Source: Gordonia sputi NBRC 100414 (lineage in GTDB: Bacteria > Actinomycetota > Actinomycetes > Mycobacteriales > Mycobacteriaceae). Taken from it: a stretch of 64,000 bases of DNA. The translations under genes were made by a program, and so were the position numbers. Below are positions 20,657 to 29,071 of the stretch, in pieces. The notes below the pieces were generated by a model. That model was not told the DNA's origin, ran no database searches, and saw only the letters and a program-made list of their open reading frames with translations. Within the stretch, counting starts at the first letter, position 1. Each line of letters opens with the position of its first letter. Location: contig NZ_BAFC01000042.1 of assembly GCF_000248055.1 (NCBI RefSeq), positions 1-64,000 of the forward strand. Direction: 5' to 3'.

Positions 20657-21312
20657 GTGACATCGGGAAGTCCGAGAAGGCGAGATCGGACGAGTCGGGA
20701 TCGTCGGAGAACGAGCGTGTTCTGGCGGCTGCCGCTCGGGTCGACGAGGCCACTCGGACGGCGCGACGCGGGCGGATCGACGCGGCAGATGCGCTACGCG
20801 CGCGTGCCCGACGCCGGTCTCGCTCGCTGCGTATCGGATTATCCTGTGCCGCAGCCCTTGTCGTCTGCGGGCTGGTGGCGATCACAGTGCTCGCCGTGGT
20901 CGATCACAGGCAGGATGAACGCGCAGCCGGGCAACATGCCGCGCTGACCGCAGCACGCGATGCGGTGACGGCGATGCTCACCGCGACGCCGAAGGACGCG
21001 ACCGGATACGCAGACCGGATCATCGCGAACAGTACTGGCGCAGAGCATGATCGGCTCAGCAAGGCACGTGACGCACTCATCGCCGCGGTCTCCTCCGCGG
21101 AGAACGGGATGTCGGGTCGGGTGATCGCGGCCGGACTGATCAGCGACCCGACGTCGACGTCGGACGGGGCGCGTGCCGACGCGCTCGTCACCACGCAGGC
21201 CTCCGATCCAGCTCTGCTGGGCGCAGACCCGGACACCGATGTGCTCACGGTGCGCCTGTTGCTTGAACGCGTCGGCAGGACGTGGAAGACCGCCGAGGTG
21301 GTGGTGAAATGA
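20653..21312 (+). CDS. Mce-associated-like membrane protein 3
   Basis: This 219-residue protein begins at a GTG that overlaps the previous stop (GTGA). A charged N-terminal region (about 1-58) contains a putative helix, NERVLAAAARVDEATRTARR, followed by one transmembrane segment (about 60-83) and an extracytoplasmic domain with AARDAVTAMLTATPKDATGY and a C-terminal LLLERVGRTWKTAEVVVK. It resembles proteins 1, 2 and 4 of this run. Function is inferred only from the Mas-like layout. Confidence 0.68.
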   Translation: MSDIGKSEKARSDESGSSENERVLAAAARVDEATRTARRGRIDAADALRARARRRSRSLRIGLSCAAALVVCGLVAITVLAVVDHRQDERAAGQHAALTAARDAVTAMLTATPKDATGYADRIIANSTGAEHDRLSKARDALIAAVSSAENGMSGRVIAAGLISDPTSTSDGARADALVTTQASDPALLGADPDTDVLTVRLLLERVGRTWKTAEVVVK

Positions 21313-21872
21313 GCGCTGGTGCCGGCACGAGACCGCTCGTCGCCCATCACAGGCTGCCGCGTCGTGCGCGCAGAGCGCTACTCGCGGCGTCGCTGATCGT
21401 CGTCGTGGCGTTGGTTGTCGCGGCGGTGTCGTGGACCCGTGCGTACACCGACAGACCATCACCGGATGATGCGGCGCGCTCGGCGCTGCTGACGGCCACC
21501 GAACGGATCGTCGAACAGACGTTGCGTGTGGCGCCGAATGCGTCGGACAAGCAACGAGACACGGTGGCCGCCGGGCTGACCGATCCGCTCGCAACCCGCT
21601 ACGCACTCCATGGTCCCGACGCCGTATTGCCCGGCGCGGTTGCGGGCCGACTGACCGTCGGGGCCGACGTCCTCGACGCAGGTGTTGCGTCATACACCAC
21701 GTCGGCTGCGCGCGTCCTGGTCTTCGTCGACGAGACGCTCGGGAACTCGGCAGGCTCGAGCGACGAGAATTCGCCGACCAGAACCCCTATTGCTCGGTGG
21801 GCGCACATGCGTAGTGTCGACGGGAACTGGTTACTGGCCGACCTCACACCCGTCGGGGACATCACGCGCTGA
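21309..21872 (+). CDS. Mce-associated-like membrane protein 4
   Basis: This 187-residue protein is the last of the four coupled genes; its ATG overlaps the previous stop (ATGA). A short basic N-terminus is followed by a transmembrane segment (about 25-45), the aligned helix SALLTATERIVEQTLRVAPN, and a beta region ending DGNWLLADLTPVGDITR, the Trp-containing closing strand seen in the paralogues. The unit ends 84 bases before the reductase gene. Confidence 0.68.
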   Translation: MSAGAGTRPLVAHHRLPRRARRALLAASLIVVVALVVAAVSWTRAYTDRPSPDDAARSALLTATERIVEQTLRVAPNASDKQRDTVAAGLTDPLATRYALHGPDAVLPGAVAGRLTVGADVLDAGVASYTTSAARVLVFVDETLGNSAGSSDENSPTRTPIARWAHMRSVDGNWLLADLTPVGDITR

Positions 21873-21956
21873 TGGAGAGGCATCGCTTGGACGCGAGGCA
21901 TCATTCGCCGACGGCCGCCTATCGGGGAGTGTGATCGTGCCGAACGAGAGGATCTC

Positions 21957-23168
21957 ATGAGCGCAACATCGGGTGTCGTGATCGTCGGGGCGGGGCTCGG
22001 AGCGATCCGCGTGGCCGAAAACCTCCGCGCCGATGGGTACGACAAGCCGATCACGCTGATCGGTGCCGAACCGCATCCGCCGTATGATCGTCCGCCGCTG
22101 TCAAAGTCGGTGCTGCTGGGCAAGGACGACCGCGTCGACCTCAAACCGGCTGCCTTCTATACCGATTCGGATATCACGCTGCGTCTCGGTACCACCGTCG
22201 GCTCCGTCGAAACCGACGCGAAGACGGTGTCCGTGGTCGACGAGGCGGGCGAGTGCAGCGTCGTCGAATACGACACGTTGGTGCTGGCGACGGGTCTGGC
22301 GCCTCGTGCGTTCCCGGGCACCGACGCGATATCGGGTGTGCACACCCTGCGTACGTTCGCGGATGCTCTCGCGGTGCGATCGGCCATCGATGCGGCTCAG
22401 AACGCGGTGGTGATCGGCGCCGGATTCATCGGCTGCGAGGTGGCGGCGAGTCTCTCGTCGCAAGGCATCGACGTCACTATCGTCGAGCCGGCACCCACAC
22501 CGCTCGCGCTCGCGCTGGGGCCACGGATCGGAGCGCTCGTCACGCGGATGCACGAGGCCAACGGGGTCACGGTGCGTACAGGCGTCGGCGTCGCCGAGAT
22601 CGTGGCGGGCGAGGGCGGCGCAGTCCGCGAGATCACGCTCGACGACGGGTCGGTCCTGCCCGCCGACCTCGTCGTCGCCGGGATCGGATCCACACCGGTG
22701 ACCGATTACCTCGACGGGTCGAACATCGAGCTCGCGCCCCGCGAGGTCGGCGGCGGAATCGCTTGCGACGCACAGGGACGCACGTCTGTGCCGGGCGTCT
22801 ACGCCGTCGGCGACGTCGCCAACTGGCTCGACGACGCGGGCGATCCACGCCGCGTCGAGCACTGGAACCACACGGTCGAGCAGGCTGCGGTCGTGGCCGC
22901 CGACATCACCGGCGGAGAAGGCGCGACGGCCGCCGTGCCGTACTTCTGGAGCGATCAGTTCGACGTCAAGATCCAGGTGCTCGGCGATCCACGGGCAGAC
23001 GACGACGTCCACGTCGTCTCCGACGACGGCAAGAAGTTCCTCGCCTACTACAGCAGGGGCGGAATACTCACCGCGGTCGTCGGCGCGGGCAAGGTCGGCG
23101 CCGTGATGAAGACACGTCCGAAACTGCTGACACCGACGCCGATCTCGGAGCTGGTGCCCGACGCATGA
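21957..23168 (+). CDS. NAD(P)H-dependent ferredoxin/rubredoxin reductase
   Basis: This 403-residue FAD flavoenzyme reduces a ferredoxin or rubredoxin for monooxygenases. The N-terminal FAD Rossmann motif GAGLGAIRVAENL is near residue 11, the second NAD-binding GAGFIGCEVAASL near 151, and the FAD-binding VYAVGDVANW near 280. The order and C-terminal dimerisation domain (YFWSDQFDVKIQVLG) match plant-type ferredoxin reductases that serve P450s and Rieske oxygenases. The P450 about 3.3 kb upstream is one possible client. The gene begins 84 bases after the Mas-like run. Confidence 0.88.
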   Translation: MSATSGVVIVGAGLGAIRVAENLRADGYDKPITLIGAEPHPPYDRPPLSKSVLLGKDDRVDLKPAAFYTDSDITLRLGTTVGSVETDAKTVSVVDEAGECSVVEYDTLVLATGLAPRAFPGTDAISGVHTLRTFADALAVRSAIDAAQNAVVIGAGFIGCEVAASLSSQGIDVTIVEPAPTPLALALGPRIGALVTRMHEANGVTVRTGVGVAEIVAGEGGAVREITLDDGSVLPADLVVAGIGSTPVTDYLDGSNIELAPREVGGGIACDAQGRTSVPGVYAVGDVANWLDDAGDPRRVEHWNHTVEQAAVVAADITGGEGATAAVPYFWSDQFDVKIQVLGDPRADDDVHVVSDDGKKFLAYYSRGGILTAVVGAGKVGAVMKTRPKLLTPTPISELVPDA

Positions 23169-23198
23169 GGCATGCCGTCGAAGCATTGGGAGGTGCGG

Positions 23199-23927
23199 AT
23201 GGCTGATGCGGGAGGGTCCGCCGAGGACGTGATCGCCGCGGTCGACGCACTGGCCGATCCGGAGCGCGCCACGTCGATGGCGTCGTACTTTCAGGCGCAT
23301 CCGGGTGGCTACGGCGGCGGCGACGAGTTCCTCGGTGTCCGCGTGCCCCAACTGCGCGCGATCGCGAAGCGGTTCCGCGGTATCAGTCGCGGCGAGGTCC
23401 GTACTCTGTTCACCTCGCGCTACCACGAGGTGCGACTGGCCGGATTGTTCTGCGCGCGTGACGGATTCGACCGTGCAGATGCCGCGGAGGCCGACCTGTG
23501 GGTCGCGGACTACCTTGCGGCGGTGGCAGCGGGGGCGGTGAACAACTGGGACCTCGTCGACTCGTCCGCGGACCCGATACTCGGTGAATGGTCCTGGCAG
23601 CGCGGCGATGTCGATGTGCTGGTGGATTTTGCTGCGCGAGATGATCTGTGGGAGAAGCGGATCGGCATCATCGGGACCTTCGCCTGGATCAAACACGCCG
23701 ACGCACAGGCGTTGGCGGCGGTCGCGCCGCTGGTGATCGACGACCGCCGACCGCTGATCCAGAAGGCATTCGGGTGGATGCTGCGCGAGACGGGCAAGCG
23801 CGTCGACGCCACAGCACTCACGTCCTATCTCGACGACCACGCCGCCCACATGGGCCGTACCGCACTGGGATACGCCGTTGAACACCTCGATCCAGAGGCT
23901 CGGGCACACTACCGGTCACTGCGCTGA
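23199..23927 (+). CDS. DNA alkylation repair enzyme, AlkD-like
   Basis: This 242-residue protein matches the AlkD/HEAT-like DNA glycosylase family, which excises N3- and N7-alkylated purines. Family blocks are GGGDEFLGVRVPQLRAIAKR near the N-terminus, SRYHEVRLAGL, NNWDLVDSSADPILGEW in the middle (with the Trp-Asp of the active site region), DDLWEKRIGIIGTFAWI and PLIQKAFGWMLRETGKR. The ATG at 23199 has GGGAGGT upstream and is preferred over one at 23172. The gene converges on the ClC gene, with repeats covering both 3' ends. Confidence 0.9.
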   Translation: MADAGGSAEDVIAAVDALADPERATSMASYFQAHPGGYGGGDEFLGVRVPQLRAIAKRFRGISRGEVRTLFTSRYHEVRLAGLFCARDGFDRADAAEADLWVADYLAAVAAGAVNNWDLVDSSADPILGEWSWQRGDVDVLVDFAARDDLWEKRIGIIGTFAWIKHADAQALAAVAPLVIDDRRPLIQKAFGWMLRETGKRVDATALTSYLDDHAAHMGRTALGYAVEHLDPEARAHYRSLR

Positions 23928-23999
23928 GCGCACTGTTGCTGCTGCGCTGAGCGCACAGGCGGCTCCTGGGCTGAGCTCACTTTTGCTACTGCGCTGAGG
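23920..23999. repeat. Four ~23-bp repeats across convergent gene ends
   Basis: TGCGCTGAGCGCA occurs at 23920-23932 and 23943-23955, with variants whose GCTGAG core starts at 23970 and 23993, giving spacings of 23, 24 and 23 bases. The first copy contains the AlkD stop codon and the last lies inside the 3' end of the ClC gene. The units contain short palindromes and could fold in RNA, but no intrinsic terminator is visible. Confidence 0.7.
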
Positions 24000-25341
24000 G
24001 TGGGTGCTCGGCCGCTTTGTCGGCGCGCAGCATGCGTTCACGGAGGTCGTCGTAGATCGCTGGGCTGCGGAGGAGTGAGGCGATCACGACGGCGCCTGCG
24101 CCTGCAGCGAGCATCGGGACGGCGGCGCTGGTGACTGTCGTCATCTCGATCACCAGGATGATCCCGGTCAACGGAGCCCTGACGACGGAGGCGAACAGGC
24201 TCGACATGCCGACCAGTACCAGGGGTAATGCGAGCTGGGTGGCGAGCGTCGACGAGAAGAGGTTGACGAACCAGGCGAAGAGAAGTCCGGACAGTGCGCC
24301 GAGCGCGAGCATCGGCGCGAAGAGTCCTCCTGGTGTGCCTGCCGAGTAGGAGAGCGGTCCCGCGATGAACCGGATGACCAGAAATCCGACAAGTGACATG
24401 ATCGCGATGCGGTGACCGTCGAGAATGCTTTGGGTCAGTGAATCGCCGCCACCTGCCAGGTCGGGTGAGATCAGCAGCAGGGCGCCGATGAGTGCGCCGA
24501 TCATCGCGGCCTTCACCATCGCCGGAATGCGGTGCAGCGCTTCAAACCACGACAGGCACGCTCTGATCAGCCAGTTGTAGCCGACACCGAGAAGTCCGAC
24601 GAGGACGCCGAAGACCATGAAGAGCGGCAACGTACCCAGAGCCGGGGCGGCTACGTTCGAGACCTTGAAGTCGGGCATGTCACCGAGGACGACGCGCGAG
24701 CACGTGACCGCTGTCGCGACCGCTGCAAGCGTCCACACGACCTCTCGGATGCGAACCTTCTTGGCGACCTCCTCGAAGACGAACATCGCTCCGCCGATCG
24801 GAGCGTTGAACGCCACGGCGAACCCGGCGCCGGACAGAACTGTCTGCAGGCCACGGATCTCGTCCTTGCTCGCCCGACACCATCGCCCTGCTGCAGCACC
24901 GATCGCGGCGGCCATGTGCACCGTCGGGCCTTCGCGACCGAGCACGAGACCGCCGACGCCGATCGACAGCAGTCCTCCGACGAAGCGCGCAGGCACAACC
25001 ATCAACGACGGTGGCTCGGCCTGTCCACGTTCGACGGCCTCCACATGTTGGATTCCGCTGCCCGCTGCGCGTGGCACCTTGATCGCGATCCACGTCGCGG
25101 CGGCCGCAGCCGTCGCTGAGATGGCCAGCGGGATAAGCCAACCCACGGGACCGTGGTGATCAGACCAGTCGACGACGTCGACCCGCCAGGCGTCGAGTCG
25201 GGTGAGCAGCCAGCGGAACGCCCCGCCGACGAAACCCGCGACCACACCCGCCGCCGCCGCGACGAGAGTCAGCAGAACCAGCGCTCGTGCGTCGAGGCGG
25301 TCGTCGTCGATGCGGTGAAAGCTGTGGTCGTCGGTGGTCAC
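23986..25341 (-). CDS. ClC family chloride channel / H+ antiporter
   Basis: This 451-residue integral membrane protein has the ClC anion-path motifs: GSGIQHVEA (as GSGIPE), GREGPTVHM with the gating Glu, GFAVAFNAPIGG, and the C-terminal AGTPGGLFAPMLALGA with the anion-coordinating region. About 10-12 hydrophobic segments are visible and there is no CBS domain. The GTG at 25341 overlaps the DoxX stop (GTGA), so the gene is third in a kshB-doxX-clc unit. Whether it is a channel or an exchanger is not decided here. Its link to steroid metabolism is positional only. Confidence 0.9.
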   Translation of the reverse strand: MTTDDHSFHRIDDDRLDARALVLLTLVAAAAGVVAGFVGGAFRWLLTRLDAWRVDVVDWSDHHGPVGWLIPLAISATAAAAATWIAIKVPRAAGSGIQHVEAVERGQAEPPSLMVVPARFVGGLLSIGVGGLVLGREGPTVHMAAAIGAAAGRWCRASKDEIRGLQTVLSGAGFAVAFNAPIGGAMFVFEEVAKKVRIREVVWTLAAVATAVTCSRVVLGDMPDFKVSNVAAPALGTLPLFMVFGVLVGLLGVGYNWLIRACLSWFEALHRIPAMVKAAMIGALIGALLLISPDLAGGGDSLTQSILDGHRIAIMSLVGFLVIRFIAGPLSYSAGTPGGLFAPMLALGALSGLLFAWFVNLFSSTLATQLALPLVLVGMSSLFASVVRAPLTGIILVIEMTTVTSAAVPMLAAGAGAVVIASLLRSPAIYDDLRERMLRADKAAEHPPSAQ

Positions 25342-25730
25342 TTCGAGTGGCGGAAGACTTTTACGGCCGCTGCGATGAGCGGAATCTGAAGGGGGAGTCG
25401 GCCTATCGCGATCGCCTTGTACACCGTTGGCTTGTGCCACCACATGCGGACCATGTTGATGTTGGCCGGATAGACCGCGACGAAGAGTGCGGCAGCCGAT
25501 CCCGCGGCGAGTCGACGGGTCTGCGGCACAAGCAATCCGGCGCCGATGCCGACCTCGGCGACGCCCGATGCGTAGGTCAGTGTGCGGGCATCGGTGCCGA
25601 GCGCTCCGGCGATCTCGGGCGGCACGATCTCGTCGAAGGGTTTCGGTACGGCGAAGTGCAATGCGCCCATTCCGAGCAGCATGCCGCCGAGCACGCGCGC
25701 CAGACGGTTGGAGGGGACGTCTGGCGCCAT
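25338..25730 (-). CDS. DoxX-like four-helix membrane protein
   Basis: This 130-residue protein has four hydrophobic segments and DoxX-family features: GGMLLGMGALHFAVPKPFD near the N-terminus, ASGVAEVGIGAGLLVP in the middle, and AVYPANINMVRMW. Members have been linked to redox stress handling and quinone-dependent oxidation, but the biochemical role is poorly defined. It starts 1 base after the kshB stop and overlaps the ClC start by GTGA, so it belongs to the kshB transcription unit. Confidence 0.82.
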   Translation of the reverse strand: MAPDVPSNRLARVLGGMLLGMGALHFAVPKPFDEIVPPEIAGALGTDARTLTYASGVAEVGIGAGLLVPQTRRLAAGSAAALFVAVYPANINMVRMWWHKPTVYKAIAIGRLPLQIPLIAAAVKVFRHSK

Positions 25731-25731
25731 G

Positions 25732-26787
25732 TCAGAACTCGATTCGCAGTCGGTCGGATGTGGGGTGTGCCTGACAACCCAGGATGTAGCCGTCCTCGAT
25801 GTCTTCGGGGTCGAGCGCGCCGTCGTTGTCCATCTCGACGCTACCCTCGGTCAATGTGCAGGCGCACGAACCACATTCGCCCTCCTGACAGGAGTACGGG
25901 GCGTCGAGCCCGGCGTCGAGCATGATGTCGATGAGCGATCGGCTCCGTGGCCAGGTGAGTTCGTGTGTCTCGCCGTCGAGTTCGACCTCGACGGTGGCCG
26001 CTGCGGCCTGTTCGTCGGCGGAGACCTCGGCGAGCTCATGGTCGGCGAAGGGGTCGCCTGCCAGTGAGTTGTACACCTCGGTGTGAACGTCGTGGTGTGC
26101 GAATCCGGCGGTGTCGAGGGCGCGGTGCACCGCGTCCATGAACGGGCCGGGGCCACACATGTACGCGGTGTGCCCGACGTAGGGAGAGAAGATCTCGGCG
26201 AGCGCGGCGTCGGTGGGCAGACCCCTGTCGGTCTCGAGCCAGTGGACGACGGTCAGCCGATCCGCGTTGGCGCGGAGCAGTTCGTCGAGTTCCGTCGAGA
26301 AGATGACGTCGTCGACGCTGCGGTTGGCATAGAAGAAGACCACGGGGACCGTCGACGACGCGAGGGCGGTCTTGAGGATCGACATCACCGGAGTGACGCC
26401 GCTGCCCGCGGCGATGAGGAGTAGCGGGTCGTCGAGAGTGCGTGGAGTGAACACCCCCGACGGTGGGAGTACCTCGATCTGCGTGCCTGCGGCGAGGTTG
26501 TCGCACACCCAGTTCGAGCCGTAGCCGTCGACGGTGCGCTTCACCGTCACCTTGGGTAGCGCGTCGGTCGCTGGCGAGGAGGCCAGTGAATAGCAACGCG
26601 CCACCGAGCCGGTCTGCTCGCTGGGGATGCGAAGTGTGAGGAACTGGCCCGGCTTGTAGTCGGTGAACGCGTCCTTGTGTTCGTCGGGGATCTCGAACAC
26701 GATCGAACGCGCATCGGCGGTCTCGTCGATCACCTCGGCCACGGTCAGGATCACACTGCGTGATCCGTGCGGGGTCAGTTCTGCCAT
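25732..26787 (-). CDS. kshB: KshB-like reductase of 3-ketosteroid 9-alpha-hydroxylase
   Basis: This 351-residue protein has a ferredoxin-NADP reductase domain followed by a plant-type [2Fe-2S] ferredoxin domain. RCYSLASSP binds FAD (about residue 70), GSGVTPVMSIL binds NAD(P)H, and the cluster cysteines are C300, C305, C308 and C338 (C-X4-C-X2-C-X29-C). This is the arrangement of KshB, which feeds electrons from NADH to the Rieske oxygenase KshA in steroid ring opening; related PaaE- or HmtC-type reductases have the same order. A KstR-type box about 53 bases upstream supports the steroid assignment. The ATG at 26787 is chosen because the family start follows it. kshA is not in the window. Confidence 0.78.
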   Translation of the reverse strand: MAELTPHGSRSVILTVAEVIDETADARSIVFEIPDEHKDAFTDYKPGQFLTLRIPSEQTGSVARCYSLASSPATDALPKVTVKRTVDGYGSNWVCDNLAAGTQIEVLPPSGVFTPRTLDDPLLLIAAGSGVTPVMSILKTALASSTVPVVFFYANRSVDDVIFSTELDELLRANADRLTVVHWLETDRGLPTDAALAEIFSPYVGHTAYMCGPGPFMDAVHRALDTAGFAHHDVHTEVYNSLAGDPFADHELAEVSADEQAAAATVEVELDGETHELTWPRSRSLIDIMLDAGLDAPYSCQEGECGSCACTLTEGSVEMDNDGALDPEDIEDGYILGCQAHPTSDRLRIEF

Positions 26788-26839
26788 CTCGCGGAGTCTC
26801 CTGCGTACTGTCGTTCTCGCAGCCGGGTTCGGCCAAAAC

Positions 26840-26853
26840 GAGAACATGTTCTA
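26840..26853 (-). promoter_or_regulatory. KstR-type operator upstream of kshB
   Basis: On the minus strand the sequence TAGAACATGTTCTC matches the KstR consensus TNNAACNNGTTNNA at 13 of 14 positions (only the last base differs), with a perfect inner palindrome AGAACATGTTCT at 26841-26852. It is centred about 60 bases before the kshB start. KstR is the TetR repressor of cholesterol catabolism in Mycobacteriales. The rest of 26788-26945 shows no gene. Confidence 0.7.
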
Positions 26854-26945
26854 GTTCAGCCTAGCGTAGCCGATCGGCCCAGGGTAACGGCTGGACTGTG
26901 GGCTTGTCGGGGCAGGACCGTCGGGGAGCGACAGTCTGGCAAGAA

Positions 26946-28109
26946 CTAGGCGAGTGCCGTCCGCAGGAAGTCGTCCCACGCCGCCCACTGTGCTGCGTTC
27001 ATCTCGGTGTGGCTCCCGGTCCCGAGGACGGTCCGGTGGTCGACACCGTTGGCGACGAAGTCGGCTTCGAGCTTGGCATGCAGCGGCGAGGGAACCGTGA
27101 GGTCGAGTGCGTTGAAAAGCAGCAGCGTCGGCCTGGTGTAGCCCGACGTCGGCACCGACATGTACCGGTCGAGAGATGCACGCAGTTCCGGCGAACCGAG
27201 CGGCTTGGCGAGCAGGCTGCCGAACGCGGTTCCCGCCGGAACCGTCGGGGCTGGGCAGCCGTCACCGACCTTGTCGACGAGGCTGCGTCCGTACGGCGAC
27301 AGATAGCTGTTGACGTCGACGGCCGGGTCGGCGACGCGATTGCCCGCAAGGACGGCGAGCAGGTAGCCGTAGGCCTTCTCCAGCACGGCAGGCGCCGGCG
27401 GGACGTACGGCCCGAGGAAGGCCATCACCTTCTCGACGTCGGATTCGGGGTCGACAGCGATGGCACCGCGGAAATCGGTTGGCGCGCCGTAACGGCTCTG
27501 CATGTGCGCGGTGGCCAGCGCGGCCTGCCCACCCTGCGACGGACCAGCTACCACCCACTTCTTGGCAAGACTTGGTTCGACACTGCGTGCCGCGTGCAGG
27601 AGGTCGATGGTTGCCGCGCCCTCGGAGTCGTTGTTCAGGTAGGGGTGCACGCCGGTGTGAAAGCGGCCGAGGCCGACGTAGTCGGGCGCGACGACCGCGT
27701 AGCCGGACGCCAACAACCGAGAGGTGAACCTGTCCGCCTTCGCGTCCGGGCCACTCTGGCCGCCGCAGCCCGGTCCGTAACCGGAGGTGCCGTGGGTATA
27801 GGCGACGACGGGCCAGCCTCCGGCCGGCGCCTTGCCTGCGGGGAGTAGGAGGCCGCCGCTCGCAGGCACCGGCTTGCCGTCTGCTCCGCGCGTCCAGTAG
27901 TCGATCGCGAGGCCGTGGGCGGCGCCGCGCCAACCGTCGGGCCGCGCTTGCGTGTCGATAACCGTTCCGGCGGTACCGGATTCGGTCGCGGCGCGTGCAG
28001 TGGGAGCTTGAGCAGGGGGAGCGGCGTCGGCGAGCGGCGCCGTCAACGCCAGGCTCAGCGTAGCGGCGGCCGCGGCGAGTGCCGCTCTGGTGGATACGGC
28101 GACTCTCAC
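26946..28109 (-). CDS. Secreted lipase / alpha/beta hydrolase (LIP family)
   Basis: This 387-residue protein has a signal peptide (basic start, Ala/Leu core, likely cut after ADA near residue 29). The mature part is a secretory-lipase-type alpha/beta hydrolase: YTHGTSGYGPGC (oxyanion and lid region), DYVGLGRFHTGVHPYL, the nucleophile elbow GPSQGG, and a C-terminal GSHTEM with the catalytic His. Such enzymes release fatty acids from triglycerides or esters outside the cell. It lies on the same strand as the kshB unit but 158 bases away. The palindrome at 28177 is just upstream of its start. Confidence 0.82.
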   Translation of the reverse strand: MRVAVSTRAALAAAAATLSLALTAPLADAAPPAQAPTARAATESGTAGTVIDTQARPDGWRGAAHGLAIDYWTRGADGKPVPASGGLLLPAGKAPAGGWPVVAYTHGTSGYGPGCGGQSGPDAKADRFTSRLLASGYAVVAPDYVGLGRFHTGVHPYLNNDSEGAATIDLLHAARSVEPSLAKKWVVAGPSQGGQAALATAHMQSRYGAPTDFRGAIAVDPESDVEKVMAFLGPYVPPAPAVLEKAYGYLLAVLAGNRVADPAVDVNSYLSPYGRSLVDKVGDGCPAPTVPAGTAFGSLLAKPLGSPELRASLDRYMSVPTSGYTRPTLLLFNALDLTVPSPLHAKLEADFVANGVDHRTVLGTGSHTEMNAAQWAAWDDFLRTALA

Positions 28110-28176
28110 GACTGCGACCTCCGGAAGAACTGTGAATTGTTAGGCCAGCGCAGAATACGGGGCCGGCGCCGAAGAA

Positions 28177-28234
28177 ACACGTGTTTCTGACAGATGCACG
28201 CGAAGCTTTGCTCGCGTCTGTCAGAAACACGTGT
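28177..28234. promoter_or_regulatory. Long nested inverted repeat between mftR and lipase
   Basis: Perfect 18-bp arms (28177-28194 and 28217-28234, ACACGTGTTTCTGACAGA and its complement) surround a 22-base loop that itself has a 5-bp inverted repeat (CGCGA/TCGCG). Each arm begins with the palindrome ACACGTGT. It lies after the mftR stop and before the lipase start, both on the minus strand. It could be a terminator for mftR (minus-strand read-out is followed by a short T-rich stretch) or a double operator for the lipase. Confidence 0.6.
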
Positions 28235-28274
28235 ATTTGCGCAGGGGTCGGGCCGGGATCGGGTGCAGGGCCGT

Positions 28275-28961
28275 TCAGTGCAGGGCGCCCAGGCCGTCGG
28301 CGAGAGTCGCGCAGCCCGACACGATCAGCGCGGTCAGGTCGGAGTCGGGGTGTGCGAGCCACTGCTCGTACGCGGCGAGGGTGGTGCCCAGGCACATCCA
28401 GCCGATGGTCTGCGGCACGTGCTCGTCGACGTCGAGTCCCAGTCTGCGCGCACAGAATTCGGCAACCACACGACGCCACTCCGCGTACATCAGCATCGAG
28501 TATGCCTGCAGCGCAGGTACTCCCAGCAGAAGTGACATTCGACGACGGTGGTGTTCGAGGTAGTCGTCGTCGACGGCGTTGAACGACACCAGAGCGTCGG
28601 TCAGGGCCGCGGCGATCGGGAGATCCGCGGGGATAGCGGCGAGCAGCGTGCGCATGTCGTCGAGATGTGCGTCGAAGTCGCCCCAACAGATCGCGTTCTT
28701 CGACGGGTAGTAGCGGAACAGTGTGCGCCTCGCGATGCCCGCGGCGTCGGCGATGTCGTCGACGCTGGTGTTCTCGAAGCCCGACTCGGTGAACATGTCG
28801 ATCGCGATGGTGCTGATCTCGTCGCGCGTCGTGATGGGCCTGCGCCCCGGTGTCGCTGCGGCTCTGCCGCCCGAGGGCGCTGCGGCCGCGCCGTCCGGTG
28901 TCGCCGCGGCTCTGCCGTCCGGTGTCACTGCACGGATCGGCGTGGGGTCCGAAGGGTTCAT
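28275..28961 (-). CDS. mftR: Mycofactocin locus TetR regulator MftR
   Basis: This 228-residue TetR-family protein lies divergent from mftA, the usual place of MftR, the acyl-CoA-responsive repressor of the mycofactocin operon in mycobacteria. The DNA-binding domain is at about residues 44-90 (ISTIAIDMFTESGFENTSVD, then GIARRTLFRYYPSKN). A low-complexity N-terminal tail (residues 13-40) contains imperfect AAATPDG and AAAAPSG repeats, reflecting a GC-rich repeat in the DNA. The ATG at 28961 with GGACAGGTGAGG upstream is preferred over a frame-compatible codon at 29045, which would overlap the mftA promoter. Confidence 0.88.
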   Translation of the reverse strand: MNPSDPTPIRAVTPDGRAAATPDGAAAAPSGGRAAATPGRRPITTRDEISTIAIDMFTESGFENTSVDDIADAAGIARRTLFRYYPSKNAICWGDFDAHLDDMRTLLAAIPADLPIAAALTDALVSFNAVDDDYLEHHRRRMSLLLGVPALQAYSMLMYAEWRRVVAEFCARRLGLDVDEHVPQTIGWMCLGTTLAAYEQWLAHPDSDLTALIVSGCATLADGLGALH

Positions 28962-29006
28962 CCTCACCTGTCCATCCGGATAGTTTTCGCTTTCAGGTGT
29001 TTTCCT

Positions 29007-29026
29007 GCACCCGGTGCCATTATAGT
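29007..29026 (+). promoter_or_regulatory. mftA promoter with overlapping palindrome
   Basis: A -10 element TATAGT (29021-29026) lies 46 bases before the mftA start. No good -35 is visible (TGTTTT at 28998). An 11-bp palindrome GCACCCGGTGC (29007-29017) sits in the spacer and is a candidate MftR site. The stretch 28962-29071 must also hold the mftR promoter. Confidence 0.4.
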
Positions 29027-29071
29027 GTGGCGTGATCCACTTCACTTCACCAACACAAGGAGGTCTAGATC

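Noticed and set aside
28708-28960. A frameshift or broken mftR because of the Ala/Pro repeat tail
   Set aside because: The frame is continuous from the ATG at 28961; the repeat only lengthens the N-terminal tail.
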